Of a stretch of 53,914 bases of DNA, positions 1 to 15,000 are shown one piece after another. A model generated the notes under the pieces. The model did no database searches. It was not told the DNA's origin and was given only the letters and a program-made list of their open reading frames with translations. Origin of the DNA: an uncultured bacterium (GTDB taxonomy: Bacteria > Omnitrophota > Gorgyraeia > Ghiorseimicrobiales > Ghiorseimicrobiaceae). The translations under genes were made by a program, and so were the position numbers. The stretch is from assembly GCA_913009335.1 (NCBI GenBank), contig CAJVXN010000012.1, positions 1 to 53,914 on the forward strand, in the 5' to 3' direction. Every line of letters begins with the position of its first letter. Position 1 is the stretch's first letter.

Positions 1-3000
1 CCATTAATCTCCTCAAGATAATCCTCCCTGTCCCTGCCAGTCTTTCTTTTTAGCTTCTTTACAAACCATGCCTGCGCGCCGCCTAAACCCATACCTAAGT
101 ATATACCCGGCCCTTTTCTGGAAGAATCTTTGTTGGAGGCAAAAGGCGAAGAAGAAAAGTATTTACTCGGAGATACGCTTATCTGCGGAATTGCGCTAAT
201 CTCAGATGCCTTAACTACTCTATAATTAGCTATTAAATCTTCTCTAGCTAAAGTAACAGGTGTCAGCCTTGTCTGCTTATTGTTTAATCTTAATGCGGTT
301 ATTCCCTTATCATTTACTTTAGTTATGATAATAGGAACCTGTTCTGTTGCAGGCATAAGTATTGTTGCGGATTTAAGCTCTGGGATATTGTTTATTGTTA
401 TAGGCTCGATATTTAATGATTGACTATCCAGACTGATAATAGAGGTAATTTCTTTAAGGGAGCCTACATCTTTGGTTGCGATCGTCTGATCGGCTAAGGC
501 GGGTAAAAGCATCGCAGCCTCAAGCTTCGGAGGAGATGAATCCGTTACTGCCGGGATATCTAACTGCCCAATAATAGGTATGTTTTGTTGTGTGACTATA
601 CCGGAGACAGCGGGTAACTGCATCGGTTCTACTATATTTTGTCCAGGTATAACCATATTCTGTGAATAATTAAAAGTGGTCGGCGCGGAAGAAATATTGC
701 TTGAGACAGGGGAAGAAGAAATGGAAGGCATGCCAATTGCTTCATCTTGCTGTTCTATAAACTGCTTTAACTGAGGATATTCCTCAATCTTGCGTGCTAT
801 AAGCAATAAATCTTTATCCTTTGCATAATCGCTACGGGCAAATTCCGGCATATAGGAAAACTCTACAAGATGTCCAAAGAATTCAATAGCTACGCCGTGA
901 TCAGATTTAATAAGAGGTAATTTTGCTAAATGATCTAAATCGCTCTGCTTCACGCTACCTTTAACAATCAGGCTATTCAACTCCGCCAGCAATGCTTTAT
1001 TTTCTTTTATATTAACATCGAAATGACGGCTATTTTGTATGCGGTCGCGGATATTGATTAAATCTTCTTTCGCCCTATCCAGAGATAACTCAGGAACACT
1101 ACTATCTTTTACTTTATTCACGTAATCTTTTACCGGGTTATCGTAATTAGAGTTATCGACGCTTAACCCTTTATAATCTTTTAATTTCTTTTCAATTGCC
1201 GATATAAGGTTACGATCTTTATATCTACGCGCTATTTTCTGGAAATCCACCAACTGTTTTTTTGTATACCCCGGAGATTGGGTCTCCGCCTTTTCAAGAA
1301 AAGCATGGTGGCCATCATGGACAAGCGCCTTCGCATGATAGCTAGGCGCAGATTCTATTCTATTATCAAGGTATATTTTTCTACCTGGCTCTCTTTCACT
1401 GCCATTTGCTAAAGCCGAAATATAAACACCTTCTTTATAATTAGACATATCATGCGCTGGCGTATCATTATATTTAAGCTCAACATCAGCCCTCTTTAAG
1501 GCTGTCTGCATTTTATTTATAACCAATCCCGCATTCTTAACCTCCGGCCTTGATATCTGGGTAGAATAACCTGTTTCATCCTGAGGATATAAACTAGCGA
1601 AATAATGAGAAGGATATAACCCTCCAAGAGAAGGAATAGACATATTCATCCATTCTTTTTTAAGAGGTGTTGTGCCTTCATTCTTCATCAATGTTGTTCT
1701 TATCTGGTTAGAAATAGTTTTGTAGCTACGTGTGGGAAAAATAAACGCTCTCCTTCTAAATCCTGCTGTTATATCGGAGCCTAAATCTTTCATCGTGGAA
1801 TACCTGCCTGTACTTTCCGCAAAATAATAACTACGCATAATATTGATATAAGAATCTTTTTCCTTAAAAGGTAACTTACCGCTAAACAGCATACTCCTTG
1901 CCAAGTTCCTGGCAGGATTTATTCCTGCCGCTAAAGCATGAATATATGAAACTTCATCCGGAGTAATTATATTGCCCCTTATTTCTTTTTCTAATACGTC
2001 CATGGCGCTAAATGTTGAAGCAAACCATTCAGTAGCATTATATCCCCACATTGCATCGCGGCTTTCTCCTAATGGTACACCTAAAGCCGCACCGAATAAA
2101 TGCCCTAAAATCTCATGACGAAGCTCTAAGCGCCCTACTGAACGTAGGCGCAAACCGTATTCGCCGTCTCTACCCAAAGCGTTTTCTAATCTATTCATGG
2201 GGACCCAAATCTCATACCCCTTACCTTCACTCTCCCGATTAATAAGTTTTACGGTATCTATATCTTGCGGGGCGACCTTAATCGACACAGCTGTCAAAAG
2301 CTTCTCAAATTCTTTCCATCCTTCTTCAAAACTAGCCACCTTTATTTTTTCGGCAATATCAGGAGTCTTCAAAGCAAGTTTATATAGCTTTCTCTGGACT
2401 TTCTGCTGATCAAGAGAGGAGGCGTCAATAGCTATCTGCTTATGCTGCTTTGTAAAATCATCCCGAAGAGTAGAAATCTGCGTAATATTGATACGTGAAG
2501 GCAGTAGGCCTTCGGCTCGAAGCGGCAAAGCAGTATTTATTCTCTCTAATACGGCAATAGTGTCTATCTCTTGGTCATCATAACCATCGATATTTAGGGC
2601 CTTAAATAGCCCTGAAGGATTATCCGCATATTCAAGAATCTTACTTTCCTCTAATCCCAAATGAGGATACTTTTGTATATTAGCCTTAAGGGTGGCAAGG
2701 TGAGGGATAATCTGCGGAGCTTGTATAAGCATAGATTCATCTTTTCTGTTTATTGCGTGATTAATAAATCTGCTGGCCAAATCATAGTAATCTCTTTTAT
2801 ATACAGACAGTGTTGTATCGTATTTTTTATCTTCTGCCTCATATTTTAACTGAAAAGTATCAAAAACCTCTTGGATATAAGAAAATCCTCTTTCTTTTAT
2901 CTCATCTTCTGCCTTAAGACGGTAATACCACTGCTGAGGAGATATTTGTAATTTTTCAATTTTGCCGATAGCGAGAAAATAAGCCTGATGAGAAGTAATC

Positions 3001-6000
3001 GGGTTATTAACCAAAATATCGAAATGCATCCTATTTAAATATTCCCGCAGTCTATTGTTATAATTCTCTATATCTTTTAAACGCGGCTCTGCTTCCTCAA
3101 TACCCGCCAAAGAAACAAAAGCAGACTCTCTGGCATTACGTAATACCTTGCTATAAAAACTACCGGCCTGCTTAGCCTCACTTCCCAATATAGAAGAAAT
3201 AGTCTGATACAATTGCTTAGATACGCCTATTTTAAATAACAGTTTACCTTTATTATATTCCGGATACCTCTGAGCGGAATTTTGCGATATTAAATCTTGA
3301 TTAGAATTATAGGCGTTGAGATAATGCCCCCACTCACTAAATTCCATACCGCCGACAAAATCTAATGCCTTATCAACTTTTTCATTGAATTCGACATGCA
3401 TACTTGCCGCCTCTTTAAGAATATCATTCTGGATTTTCAGTAAAGCATCTTTGGCAAAACTTGTAATATAAGCATCGAATTTATCTTTATCCGCTATTTT
3501 AAAGATTTGGTTTATAAAATGCGCCATTATTTCCTTATTCTGTTTGCCTTGAGGATAAATAGCTGTAAAAAGAGCCGTAAACTTATCAAAATCTTTTTCT
3601 TCTATCGCTTTTTTACTGCCGGCTAAAACATTAATAAGAGAAACTGTGCTGTTTTGAGGCACATTGTATAATGCTTGCTTAATTTGTTTGATACGATATT
3701 CGTCCTGAGTAGTATTGGCGGGCGGTTTAATAGAAGCAATTTGCTGTAACTCCTGCCATTTACCGGAAAAATCCACTTTATTTTTTCTACCCATAATCTC
3801 ACTAAATAGCTGTATCTTTCGCGCGGGGCTGGTTGACTCATGATATTCCGCAACCTTACCAAAAGAGGGTTCTTTACCCAAAGAGCTAAAAAAATCATAG
3901 ACTTTATTTAATTCATATGTAAGTGATAATTTATCATCCTGATATCCGGATTTAAATGTAGTCTCTAAAGAATGTCTAAACGGCATTTTTTCTGAAGCGC
4001 TAAATTTTTTATAGAACGAACCGAATGCGCTAAACGGCCGCAATAAATTTAATCCTTTGGTTGCAAATTTGCTTTGCTCATTCCATTTGGTAAGCACTTT
4101 CGTATTAGTAAGACGCATAGCAAAAATATAATTTTTAAGAAGCCCATCATCAGCATAAGAATTAATCGACTTATTCAAAAATCCTTCCATATCGCTTACT
4201 ATTTGGGGCATCTTATTATTATTCCAGAAGTGCAGATTATTTTTATTTATTGCGCCCAGAGTATAGCGGCTATATAGTGAATTCGGGCTAATCATTTGAG
4301 ATAATACTCTTAGGCTCATATAACCATCATATTTTGTGGGGTTAACCATCATGCTCGTAGAAATATTCTGCGAACCCTTATCGCGATAAGAAAAAGCAAA
4401 TCTTCTTGCAAAAGATATAGGATGAAGCCCGGCGGCATTTAACCCCAAATACCTCTGAAGCAAGACATCATCTCTTTGTACGCTATAAGGAATATTCTTA
4501 ACATACTCTTGACTCTCTCCTCCTACCACGCTCTCGACCTGAAGTTTTCTGGCAACCATCAAAGAAAGCCGATTATAATCCATAGAAGGATTGATGCTTA
4601 ATACTAACGCATCTTTTAAATCTCCTTGCTGGATAGTGCTGAGATTCACACCCGCATCTTTAACGGCAATATCTACAGCGCTTTTCAAAGAAGATGCATT
4701 ATTTAAAATATTGATATCCGATTGTGTATTTATGTTATTGACTGTAGGCTCTATAAGTGCAACAGCAGAAGTAAAGGCATCAAAGAAATTATTATTCGGC
4801 GTGATGATCATCGACTGTTGCGGCATCGAAGAACTCTGCGGCAATGCCATAATAGTGCCTAGTGTATTGTATACTGCGGGGAAGAAATTATAAGAAGTGT
4901 AGCCATCGGTATCCCGCAATAAAGCTTCACGTGCGCCGATAGATAATTCAACGCCGTTATCCCGCAGGATACCGACAAATTTATCCACGCCCTTACGTAC
5001 CTGCTGACTCTCCTTGACTAATTTTTCGGAAAGATTGGCTGATGTTCTTATTGTAGGAACCAGCACTTTTTCAGCCAATGATAAACCAACTTCTACCACA
5101 TCATCTATTTTGCTCATACTAGAAATCGTCATGGGCGGCGCTTTACCATCTTGCTGGCTATGCGCTTGCTCTGTCTTACCAAGCCTGCTGTCAAATTTCT
5201 CTTCCCATTTATCCCAGTCTCTTAGCTGAAAATAAGTATCCATTCTCATACGCATTGCTTTATCTGAACGAAACGGTGAATTATCAGAAAACATCTTCAA
5301 CTTAGAAAGCGTAGACTCATAATTCATTTTCTTATCGGCAATGTTTCGTGAAATTCCGCCTACAGTATCATAAAGATTTTTTATCCGCGAATGGGTGCTT
5401 TCTAATGCCTGGCGCGCCATATCCTTAGGATAAACAGGGCGCATAAATGCTGTTGAGGCATAGAGTTCAGAGTTTCTATCCAAGACTACCTCTTTATATA
5501 CCTTATTTACAAATTCTCTCTGTTGGGCATCCCCAAATCTATCCACATAATCCATAAACCTCTCAAAAGGCTTCCTGATATAATTATCTTCCATTATCCT
5601 TTGAAACATTCTATACGCGTGATGCCCCCGGTTTATTTCTTCACGCACATAAAGATTAAGCAGCGCCGCATCCGGGGCGCTAAGATACTCAGGCTTATCC
5701 ATCCTTTTTAATAAGGGTTTGATATCAGAGAATCTCTCTTGTTTCTGCCATCTTTTCTTTAGCGTGTTTGCCAGAGGAGCATTATCTTTAAGGAATTTAT
5801 TTACAGAAGAACGATTATAGAAGAAATTAACAGTGTCACTCTTTCTCTCACCCCTATTAATACGCCTCAAGCCTTGCAGGGTAGTAGTTAAATCAAACTT
5901 ATCGACATCGGCAAAGAATAAATCTACCCCCTGACGGACATTAATACCCTCGCTTCCTAGCTCTGTAACGACTATTATCTCATTCTTCTTAAAGCCGTCT

Positions 6001-9000
6001 TCATGCTTTACCCTGCTTGCTAGTTCTTTCTTTCTTACCGGTGTAGTAGAGATATCATAAATATTTTTATTTTTTAAAGGAACACCTACTTCCCTAAATG
6101 CCTCTTTTAGGCGCGGCAGATTTTCTGAACTTACCAACACAAAAGCACCCTTATTGCTATCTCGCATTGCTGTTTTGATTCCACTGGCCATCTGCTGGAA
6201 TACATTACCAATTACTAACTGTTCATTAAGACTTCCTATTTTCTTCCCTGCTTCAAAAATATCAAGTCTGCCGCCTACATTCCTTAACTCCACCTGACCC
6301 CCGATAGAATCCACATCCATACCGTTAAATAGCTTTATTAGCTCCTTATACGGCTGCATTGTTCCGGAAATAGAAGTCTTTCTTCCTCCTATCTGGGTAA
6401 TTGCCCTTAAGGCATCGGCAGAAATATCTATCTGGCTTCCTACCCGAGAATTGGCAAAGTCAATTTTTTCCGCCCAGCTACTACCCCACTTATCCGCTGC
6501 CTTTGCCTGTTTATAGGCAGCCGCATACATCAAAGCAGCATCATGCTGAATCAAATCCGGTTCCTTGCCGGCGAACTTATTTCCTACTACCACTCTTCTA
6601 CCTGCAAAAGCAATAACATCAGGAGAAAGAAGACCACGCACCATACTAACTATCTCTCCGTCGCCCAATAAAGGATCCCGTAAAGTGGACCTTATCTGCT
6701 CCTTAGCTGCCGACGTCAGATGAATCATCCCCTCAGGATCTTTCCAATACCCGGCCTCTCTTCTATCTTTTGAATTACGGGTAATACTGCTTGTATCTTG
6801 CATTAAGTCGGCCTGAGCTAAAGTTATTTCTTTAAGATTAGGCAGAATATCATTTTCAATTCTTTCTACATGCTCCCTGTATTTAAAATGGGCCGGATAA
6901 AGATTTTTATCTCCGGTACCCACAATTGCTTCCTGTTGATTAATAAATACATTCTGAACCTCATCAATTATGCTTAAATTACTCTTTGTTTCAAGATCAG
7001 ATAGTAAAGATCTTACCCTCTCGCCTTCAATGCCAGAATACCTTCTCCAGTTAAATAAATGCGAAAAACCCTGTAGGCTTCCCACAACTATTGTGTCACT
7101 AGAGAAAAGCATATCTCTTAATAAAGAAGTCGGTATATGTGAAGCAATCGCTGAGTCTATGTCTTTTACCTTCAAACCAAAAACCTCTGCAAAAGGCGCG
7201 ATCTCTTTTATTGTACCGCTTATCAAGGTAGGGTTCTTGGTAAAATAGAATGAAGCATTATTATCTTTATGAATAAGCTTGTCGGTCATCAGAGCAAGCC
7301 CGGCCGGTAATGTTTTTCCAGCGCCCATAGCTGCCTCAAGGTTTGCACCTTCAAACATCTTAAGTATATTCTCTGTGCTCTGTATCGAACTCTTTAACCC
7401 ACCCTTGCGTATCTTTAAAACTCGATGCGTGAGCTCTGCCATCTGGCCGATTTTTTGAGAACGGGTAATCTTATTATCATTTATTATTGTATTGACTATC
7501 GGCTCTATTATCGGCCGCATATCTTTAACTTCTTTCACAGAACGTAATTGAGACATTGCAAAATCACTAATTCTATAATTATCCGCGGCTAGCTTAGCTT
7601 CTGTAAATTTAAACTCTCTATTAAAAGAATTATCCTTAACCTTATTTACGCTCTCTATCTTAATATCTATCTTCCTATCGGCTTGCATTAAAAGGTGTTG
7701 ATAAGACTTCCAGCTCTCGATTTTTTTATCAGTAGTAGTCGCATCAATAAATCTATCACGCGCACTAATTAATTGTTTCTGTAACGCTTTCGTTGACCTG
7801 ATACTGCGCTGATGCGGAGTAGAAACATAATCGCCCAACAAATGAATATCCTGATTGCGTATCCTGTTATCGCGATGCGCATTTAATGCCTCCTGTTTAA
7901 TATTAAGCTCACCTAATCTGCCCTGTAATTGACGGTATGTCTTATAAATAGTCTGGCCGTCTTTTGAACCTGTATAATAACTCAGTTTTGCCCGCGCGAT
8001 ATCTCCGCCAATCCCTGGATTATCCATATTTTTCACCTGTTGCCTGATATCGCTTACAACGGAAATCACCTCTGATGCTTTCTGATAAGAAGAAAATTGC
8101 TTATCTTTTATCCGCGTAACCTCCGGTTGCATATCCAGGAATAACTCTTTAGCCTGATTTAATCTTCCCGCGTCATCAGTTCTTATCTTATTTATCCTTG
8201 CTTCAACTTCATTCCAAGACTTGCGGTCAAAAACCATCTTAATCATCTCCGAGCCTAAAGCATCTTTTTTATCAGACGGCGCCTCTGACACTAAGTTATT
8301 CCGCACAAAGGAAGTAAAATCATTCATCTTATTTATAAACTTTCTTCCCTCTTTACCGTATTGTGCTTCTAAATAAGTATCCATTGTTTTTAAGGCTGCC
8401 TCGGTATTTTTAAAATCTATGCCGCCATTTGCATCTATAGCATCCCTAACTATAACCAATGCCTCTACACGATCAAAAGAAAGCTCCGAAGGAATCTTTA
8501 TCTGCTTAAGTAATTTTTTCTCTCCCAGGAATAAATCCTCTGTGCGGGACTTTTCTACCAAATCCCATAAAGTTGCTTTTTGCCTGTTCAAACTTCCTAC
8601 TCCCCGAATAAACTCCCTGGCATGCTCTTTTATATCCATATTGTCTGTTGAGCGGCTGATAACGCTTCCAATAACCGACTCCCATCTATCTTTTATGCCG
8701 TCTCTTACCCCAAAAGAAGAAAAGCTAAAATCACTTTCTTTCCCGTTTATGCTTTCTGTCAAAGTAAAATTATCTTTTTCCATGACCTCGGTCCATTTTT
8801 CCGGTTGAGCCATAACAAGAGGAACCAATGTTTTACCTAACGCATCTTTTAGCTTATGATACTCAATTTTGCCTCCCTTATAATCTCCCACAATATTACG
8901 AACGTCTATTAAGTCTGATCTCTTTCCTTTATTGCTATTAAGCGCTATTTCTTTATTCTCAATCATTTTATTAAGATCGCTGCGGTCTTTTAAAGAAAGC

Positions 9001-12000
9001 GAGGACATCTTAGAAGAAATTGCCATTGTATCAACAAAAGGCATAAGGCTGCCAGGAAGGGTTTTAGTCTTTACGTGAGGAGAAGCATTGCTGATTAAAG
9101 AGGCGGTATTTTGAAAAAGTCCGGCCAGGGCTTTAAAATCGGAGGCGATTTTCGAATCTTTGTGCAATATATCTTGTGCCGCACTAAAACTCTGATAATT
9201 ATCAAAATCAAGGCTTCTGGCTACTTCGTCTTTTACTATATCGCTTTGATAAAAATCTTTGGGAGGAGAAATCTTTTGGAGCTTCCCTTTGTTTTTGAAT
9301 ATAGCCTGGCTTCTCTTATGAAGCTTTTTAGCTAGCCCTGTAAAATTATTTGTATCAAAAGTTTTACTCGCAAGGACATCTGTTGTGGCTTTATTGTATT
9401 CTTTAATTCCGGGAGGAGTATTAATTTTATCCCCCATCAATTCCCATGCCTTACGGTCAATCTCGCTTAATGTAGCATTGAAAATTTGCTTACCGACTTC
9501 CTCGCCTTTTAGTTGTTCATACTTGGCTATGTCCCCTATTTCAGAGATACGGAAAGCATCAGCTGCCTTAGAAGGCAAGCTATCAATAATTTTATTTCTT
9601 AGCATCTTAGTAAATGATACCGCATCAACCATCTTCTTAGAAGTAATGGAATAACGAATGCTGCGGCTTACAGAAGGCGTAAAATTAAATTGCACGTCAA
9701 TAAGAGAGGAAATCTTGTTTACATCAAATCCTTCGCCGAAATGTTTCTCTGCTGCCTGATTTAATCTTTTTTCTAGCCTATTTTCTATTCTTTGGCCTCT
9801 GTCCTTTCTTGCGCCTTTTATGCCTTTAGGAGTATTTTGTATGCCGGAAAGATTTTCTCTTTCTATCAATACATTTCTTACTGCCTTATTTATATGCGCT
9901 ATACCTACATCATTACCCCTGCCTGCAATCTGTTTAGCGCGTTTAAACATTTCTTTTCGCAAACCCTGGCCGGTTTTCCCGGCAAGGTGTACCACTTTTT
10001 GCTGCATCTGATATAAATTATCTCCTACTGCTGATTTAATTACCTTGGTGAATTCCCTATCCGATAATTTAAAAGAATTCTCCATCAGCTCCCGCGGGCT
10101 CATCTTGGTATCCCGGATAAACTTAAGAGAAGCTGCTGCTGCAGATTTATTGCCTGTTCGATATTCTGTGACCAGATGCGCTAGATCACGTCCTGCCTCA
10201 GCAGACGGATTACGCAAGGCAAACAAAGCAAGCCAAGGAACAACCTCTGTCTGGAATTTAGAAAATCCTAAATTTTCTGTGTTCTTTAAGCCGTATTTGT
10301 CTTTCAGCTCTAACTTAAGTACAGCGTCATAAATTCTTAGCGCTGAATCTGCTGCGCCCACCACAATAGGCACCTTAACCATCATATTAGAAGACCAATT
10401 ACCTACACCACTTAATAAACCTGCTGTCTTATCAGGCAATACCATTCTGCTTGTAACCTGCGCAGGCTTAGACATACCCCTGCGGGATAAAAAGGAAGAA
10501 ATTTTCCTTGCAGGAGCATTAATTGCTTCTATTAATCTTGTAGAAAACGGTTTTTCCGCCCATTTTAAAGCAATATTCTCAAACATAGACGCTTGATGCG
10601 ACTTGGATATTTTTGATAATCCCCAGCGGCCTATCGTTTCAGTTCTTGCTGCTACCTTCGAGAGAGGAAGCTTATATTTAGTTGCTTGAGCTAACGGAAT
10701 CAAAGGCCCTATCTTAGCGCCTGTAGCAGGCGCCTCTACCATCTGCATCAGCGTTTGTTTTATAAATAAATTACTTTCAAATGGAGTCATGGCTCCTGTT
10801 TCATCTCTTAGATAAAAATAATCCCGCCAGTTCTGAGGACTAAATGCTTTATCTAACACTTCCTTATCTTTGAGCCAATCTATAACCTTTCCGCTGGTAA
10901 AAGAACTATCCAAATAATCTATGGTGGCCAGTGTCGCTCCCTGCAGGCCAAGCTGAGCTGATCCCATTGCCGCGCTTACTGCCGGCCATTCCATAGCCTT
11001 AACTATGCTCTCTGCGGCCAACCAGTCTATGCCTGAATATTTAGTCTTTCCTATTCCGGGAAGAGGTATCGCTCCAAAAAGCTTTACTTCCTTCGCATAT
11101 CGTTCTCCTCCCGATAAAACTTTCATGTTGCTACGCAAATTCCTTGCCAATCCTCCTGCCCACCATAAAGATACAGCTCCTGTTGCGCCGTGAGTAAAGA
11201 ATGAATTCCATATTTGAGCATTACTCTTTCCGTCAAAATACGATCCTGTTGCGCCGGATACTCCGCCTACAACAAATCCTGTTGTTAACCTCCTACCTAT
11301 GCCCCATTTAGAAACTCTACTTGTCTCCATGGCTCCCGGAGTCATTTTATCCAGTCTTTTTTCTGCCCATTTAGAAATTCTTCCTAAATTCCTGCTTTTT
11401 AGCCAGGTTGAAATTGCGCCACTTTTTCCCAATGCGTATTTACCAAAAATGGCATAAGTTGCACCTTGCGAATATGTAGACCACGATGTTAAGGCATCCC
11501 TAAACGATGAACCCCATAGCGAAAATTTATCGCCCACAGACATTGACTCATTGAGGCCATTATAAAAATTCCCCACTGTGTTTATTGTAAGGCTTGCTCC
11601 CATGCCACCGGCTGTATAGTGAGTAAAAGGAGATTTAATAATATTTGCTGTAACCTTTGCGGTCTTAGGAGAAATACCTTCAATTCTCTTATAAACTCTT
11701 TGGCTAATATTAGTCAAATTTTTTGTCTTTCCTGCTATAGCTGCTAATCCTCCAAAACCTACGGCCCAAGGTAAATTCTCAGGCGTATGAGACACCCAAG
11801 AGGTTGCCACGTCTCTAAAACCTTCGGCTTTTCCAGTAGCGGCATCTACTGCGGTACTAACATTATTAAATATAATTAATTCGCGGGCTGTATTGGCAGC
11901 AAATTGTGTACCAATTCCTCTTCCTGCTGCCTTATTAGTTAATGCTCGTCCAATTGGCGACATAACCGCACCCATTGTAAATACTGCGGCTCTAGTATCC

Positions 12001-15000
12001 CAACCAAGGCCTCCTTCTTTAAAATAATGCCATCCGTCACTTACGCTATTTACATTTTCCTTATTAGTGGCTACGTTCCAAACTCTTGCACCCGTTTCAG
12101 CTGCTGCAACCCAACCAGTTCCAGCTGCTGCCCTTCTTGCTATAAGGTTTGCTGTAGGGCTAACTATTACCCGACCAACTGTCACTGCGCCTGTTTCACC
12201 AATCACCGGCCTGCTCACCTTATTTGCCCAATCTCCTAATCGCTGACTAATTAATTTTACTCCCTCTTTTTTACCGCTAGAAGAAGCACCTCCAAGAAAA
12301 ACCTTTTGACCTATACTTTTAATAATCTTACCACCAATCCACACACCTAATACATCAAGGGCTATGTCTAAACCTATACCAGGCAAAGCCTCCCCTGGAC
12401 TTGAGACTTCAATCCTGTTGTAAACCTGATAGGGATCTGCATGTTTTGTATTCTCTATCAGCTTCTCTAGTCTGCCCGGGGAATTTCCATCTATAGCATT
12501 CTCTAAACTATCTAAACCTCCAACAAAAAGCATAGCTCCTACCAGGGCTCCCCCGTCTAATAAGTCCTCACCATTTCTTATCATACCGCCTACTATCAAG
12601 TCACTTCCCATTTGACCAAGAATAGGAGACCTCTGCCTTGCTTCATTCTGCCATTCTAATCCTTTACTTACCCAGGATGACTTTCCAGCCCGTAAATTGT
12701 CCAATTCTGTTTCCTTCCTTCTTCTCTCTTTTACGGGAAACGCCTGTTTTTTTTCTTTTAGTTTATCGTGATATCTTCCAAATAATGAGGTATTATCTGA
12801 AGCCGTTCCGGCATCACGTATCTTATAATACTCCTGTAGTTCCTCAGTATTTCCAAAAAGTTCGGCTTCTCTTATTTGTATCTCTTTCTTCTCATCGGTG
12901 CTTAAGCCAAAAGTCTCTCCTAGGAACTTAGTAATTGTGCCTGTCGCACCCTTGAAACCATCGTATGTCCCCTCTAAGAATCCATATCCAGCTACTTCTT
13001 CATCCTTAAAATCTGTTACTGACTGGATAGAACCTGCGAAGTTATGACCTAAGGTTGTTGTGTATTTTAAGTCTTTCCCTTTTAATTGGATAAGTTCGCT
13101 GCCTTTGGTGGCGGTAAGCGGAGTTTGGACACCGGTTGTTGATTTAGGCTTTGTTGTATCGATTTTTGTAGGAGCGGTAACTTTAGTAATCTCCTGGCTA
13201 TTAGCCAGCATTAATGTGCCGCTTGCCATAGGATCAGTTAATCTAAATATTGCCTGGCCTCTAGCATCTATACCTGAGTTAGCATCCTGCCAATTAGCAA
13301 GACCGCCTACCTTATTATCTAAGGCGATATGATCAAAACCTGTTAGAGTTGTCATCTTGCCATCTGCATCCCAGGATACTTCTCTACCTTTAGTTAGAGC
13401 AAATGCATTGCTAAAATCTTCTATATCTGTGCCGCCTTTTCTTTTCTGGGCAATACCTTGATGCTGGAAGGTGATGTCGCGAGAGTCAAAAGCACGGGCC
13501 CCCCCTGCAATATCAAGCGGTATTCCTCTAGAATTAAACTTAATAAGAGAATTTCCGGTTGTGTAGATATTGCCGTTAGCAATCCCATTACTACCCTGCT
13601 GAATTGCATAAGTAAATTCCTGATCATTCCCTCCCTGCCAATGTATAGTAGAATCCTTATACATGGCTGAAAAATCTAAACCTCCTACATCTCCCTGTAT
13701 TTTAGAAGTAGCCGGCGTGCCTAATACCAGAGGTAACGTAATCTCTTTACCACCAGTGGCATTAGCGCTATAAAGGAAGCTATCCGGTCTTATAGCTGCA
13801 ACATCCAGTTCATTAGAAAAATTCGGGATGACATTAATATTATCTCCTATATCTATATCTGTCGGTTTATTAACTGCCTCGGGCGCATTTACGAGATTAG
13901 GATGAAGTAATATCTCAGGCGTTTTAATTACAACATCAGTTCCAGAAACTTCTAATGCAGCCATTACTTTTAATGTATCTATTAGTTGCCCGCTAGATGC
14001 CCTCTGCTCAAATAGCGCATCTGTACTGCCTAATAACGCTACGCTATCCTGAGTCCATCCTGATGTTTCTGTTCCGCTAAAAGAGGTTCTTATACCGTCG
14101 TCACTCTTTACGCTACTAAGAAGTTTTTCTACTACATCTAATCTCGGATTTAAGGTTTTAAAAACATCTTTAAAATCATGCGCTATTCTGCCGGCATGTG
14201 TAATTGTAGAGGATATAGGCTTTACTCCTTCTTGAGTCACTTCAATAAAGCCTTTATTAAATTCGTCTCCACTATATTCATATTTTAAGAAAGAGGCTCT
14301 ATCAGAAGCCTGGGCAGGAACATAGTGCCTTGCGCCAAGATTAAACATCATCGGCTGCATATTGCGGGCATCAACCTCCATCAACCCTGAAGCGATAGAC
14401 GAATCATACAAAGTAAGTTTTGTGCTGATGCCTGAAGAAGTAAGTTCAGTAAAGGTATCTGTAAATAGCGGTGTGCTCTCTCCTCTGCCCCCGCCATTTA
14501 TATTACTTGTCCAGAGTAATTTACCCGGCTCTGACTTTAATACCAATGTTGCAGCGCCGTCTTGATATTTCCCTAGATTTCTGAAGCCATAGTTAGTAAT
14601 TTTAGATTTTGTTTCTGTTAAAATATTACCGGAGCTATCTAAAACGTTGCCGGCGATAAAGCTTTTGTTCTTATCTAAAACAAATGCTTCACCAGACGCC
14701 CAATTAACATTTTCTGAACTAATGTAATCCTGGATAGGAATAATACTGCCGTCTTTTAATTTATTCGAAGTCCCTACTACCCATCCGGTTGATTCCATAT
14801 GGGCAACACCCTTAAATACTTTATTGTTGGCCAGCTTCTTCTCTACCCCGCCATCTCGGAGCAAATCTTTCTGCGCCCCACCAAGCAAAGGAGCAAACTT
14901 GCTATCTTTAACTACAAAACTTGCCCAGGTATTGTTAATTGCATTATAAGAACCTATCTGAGCAAATTTATTAGTCTCCCCGCCCATAACCACTTCAACG

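Noticed and set aside
2060-2140. HEILGH in the giant protein as a zinc peptidase site
   Set aside because: The spacing is HExxxH, not HExxH, and no third ligand is evident; left as an unassigned motif.
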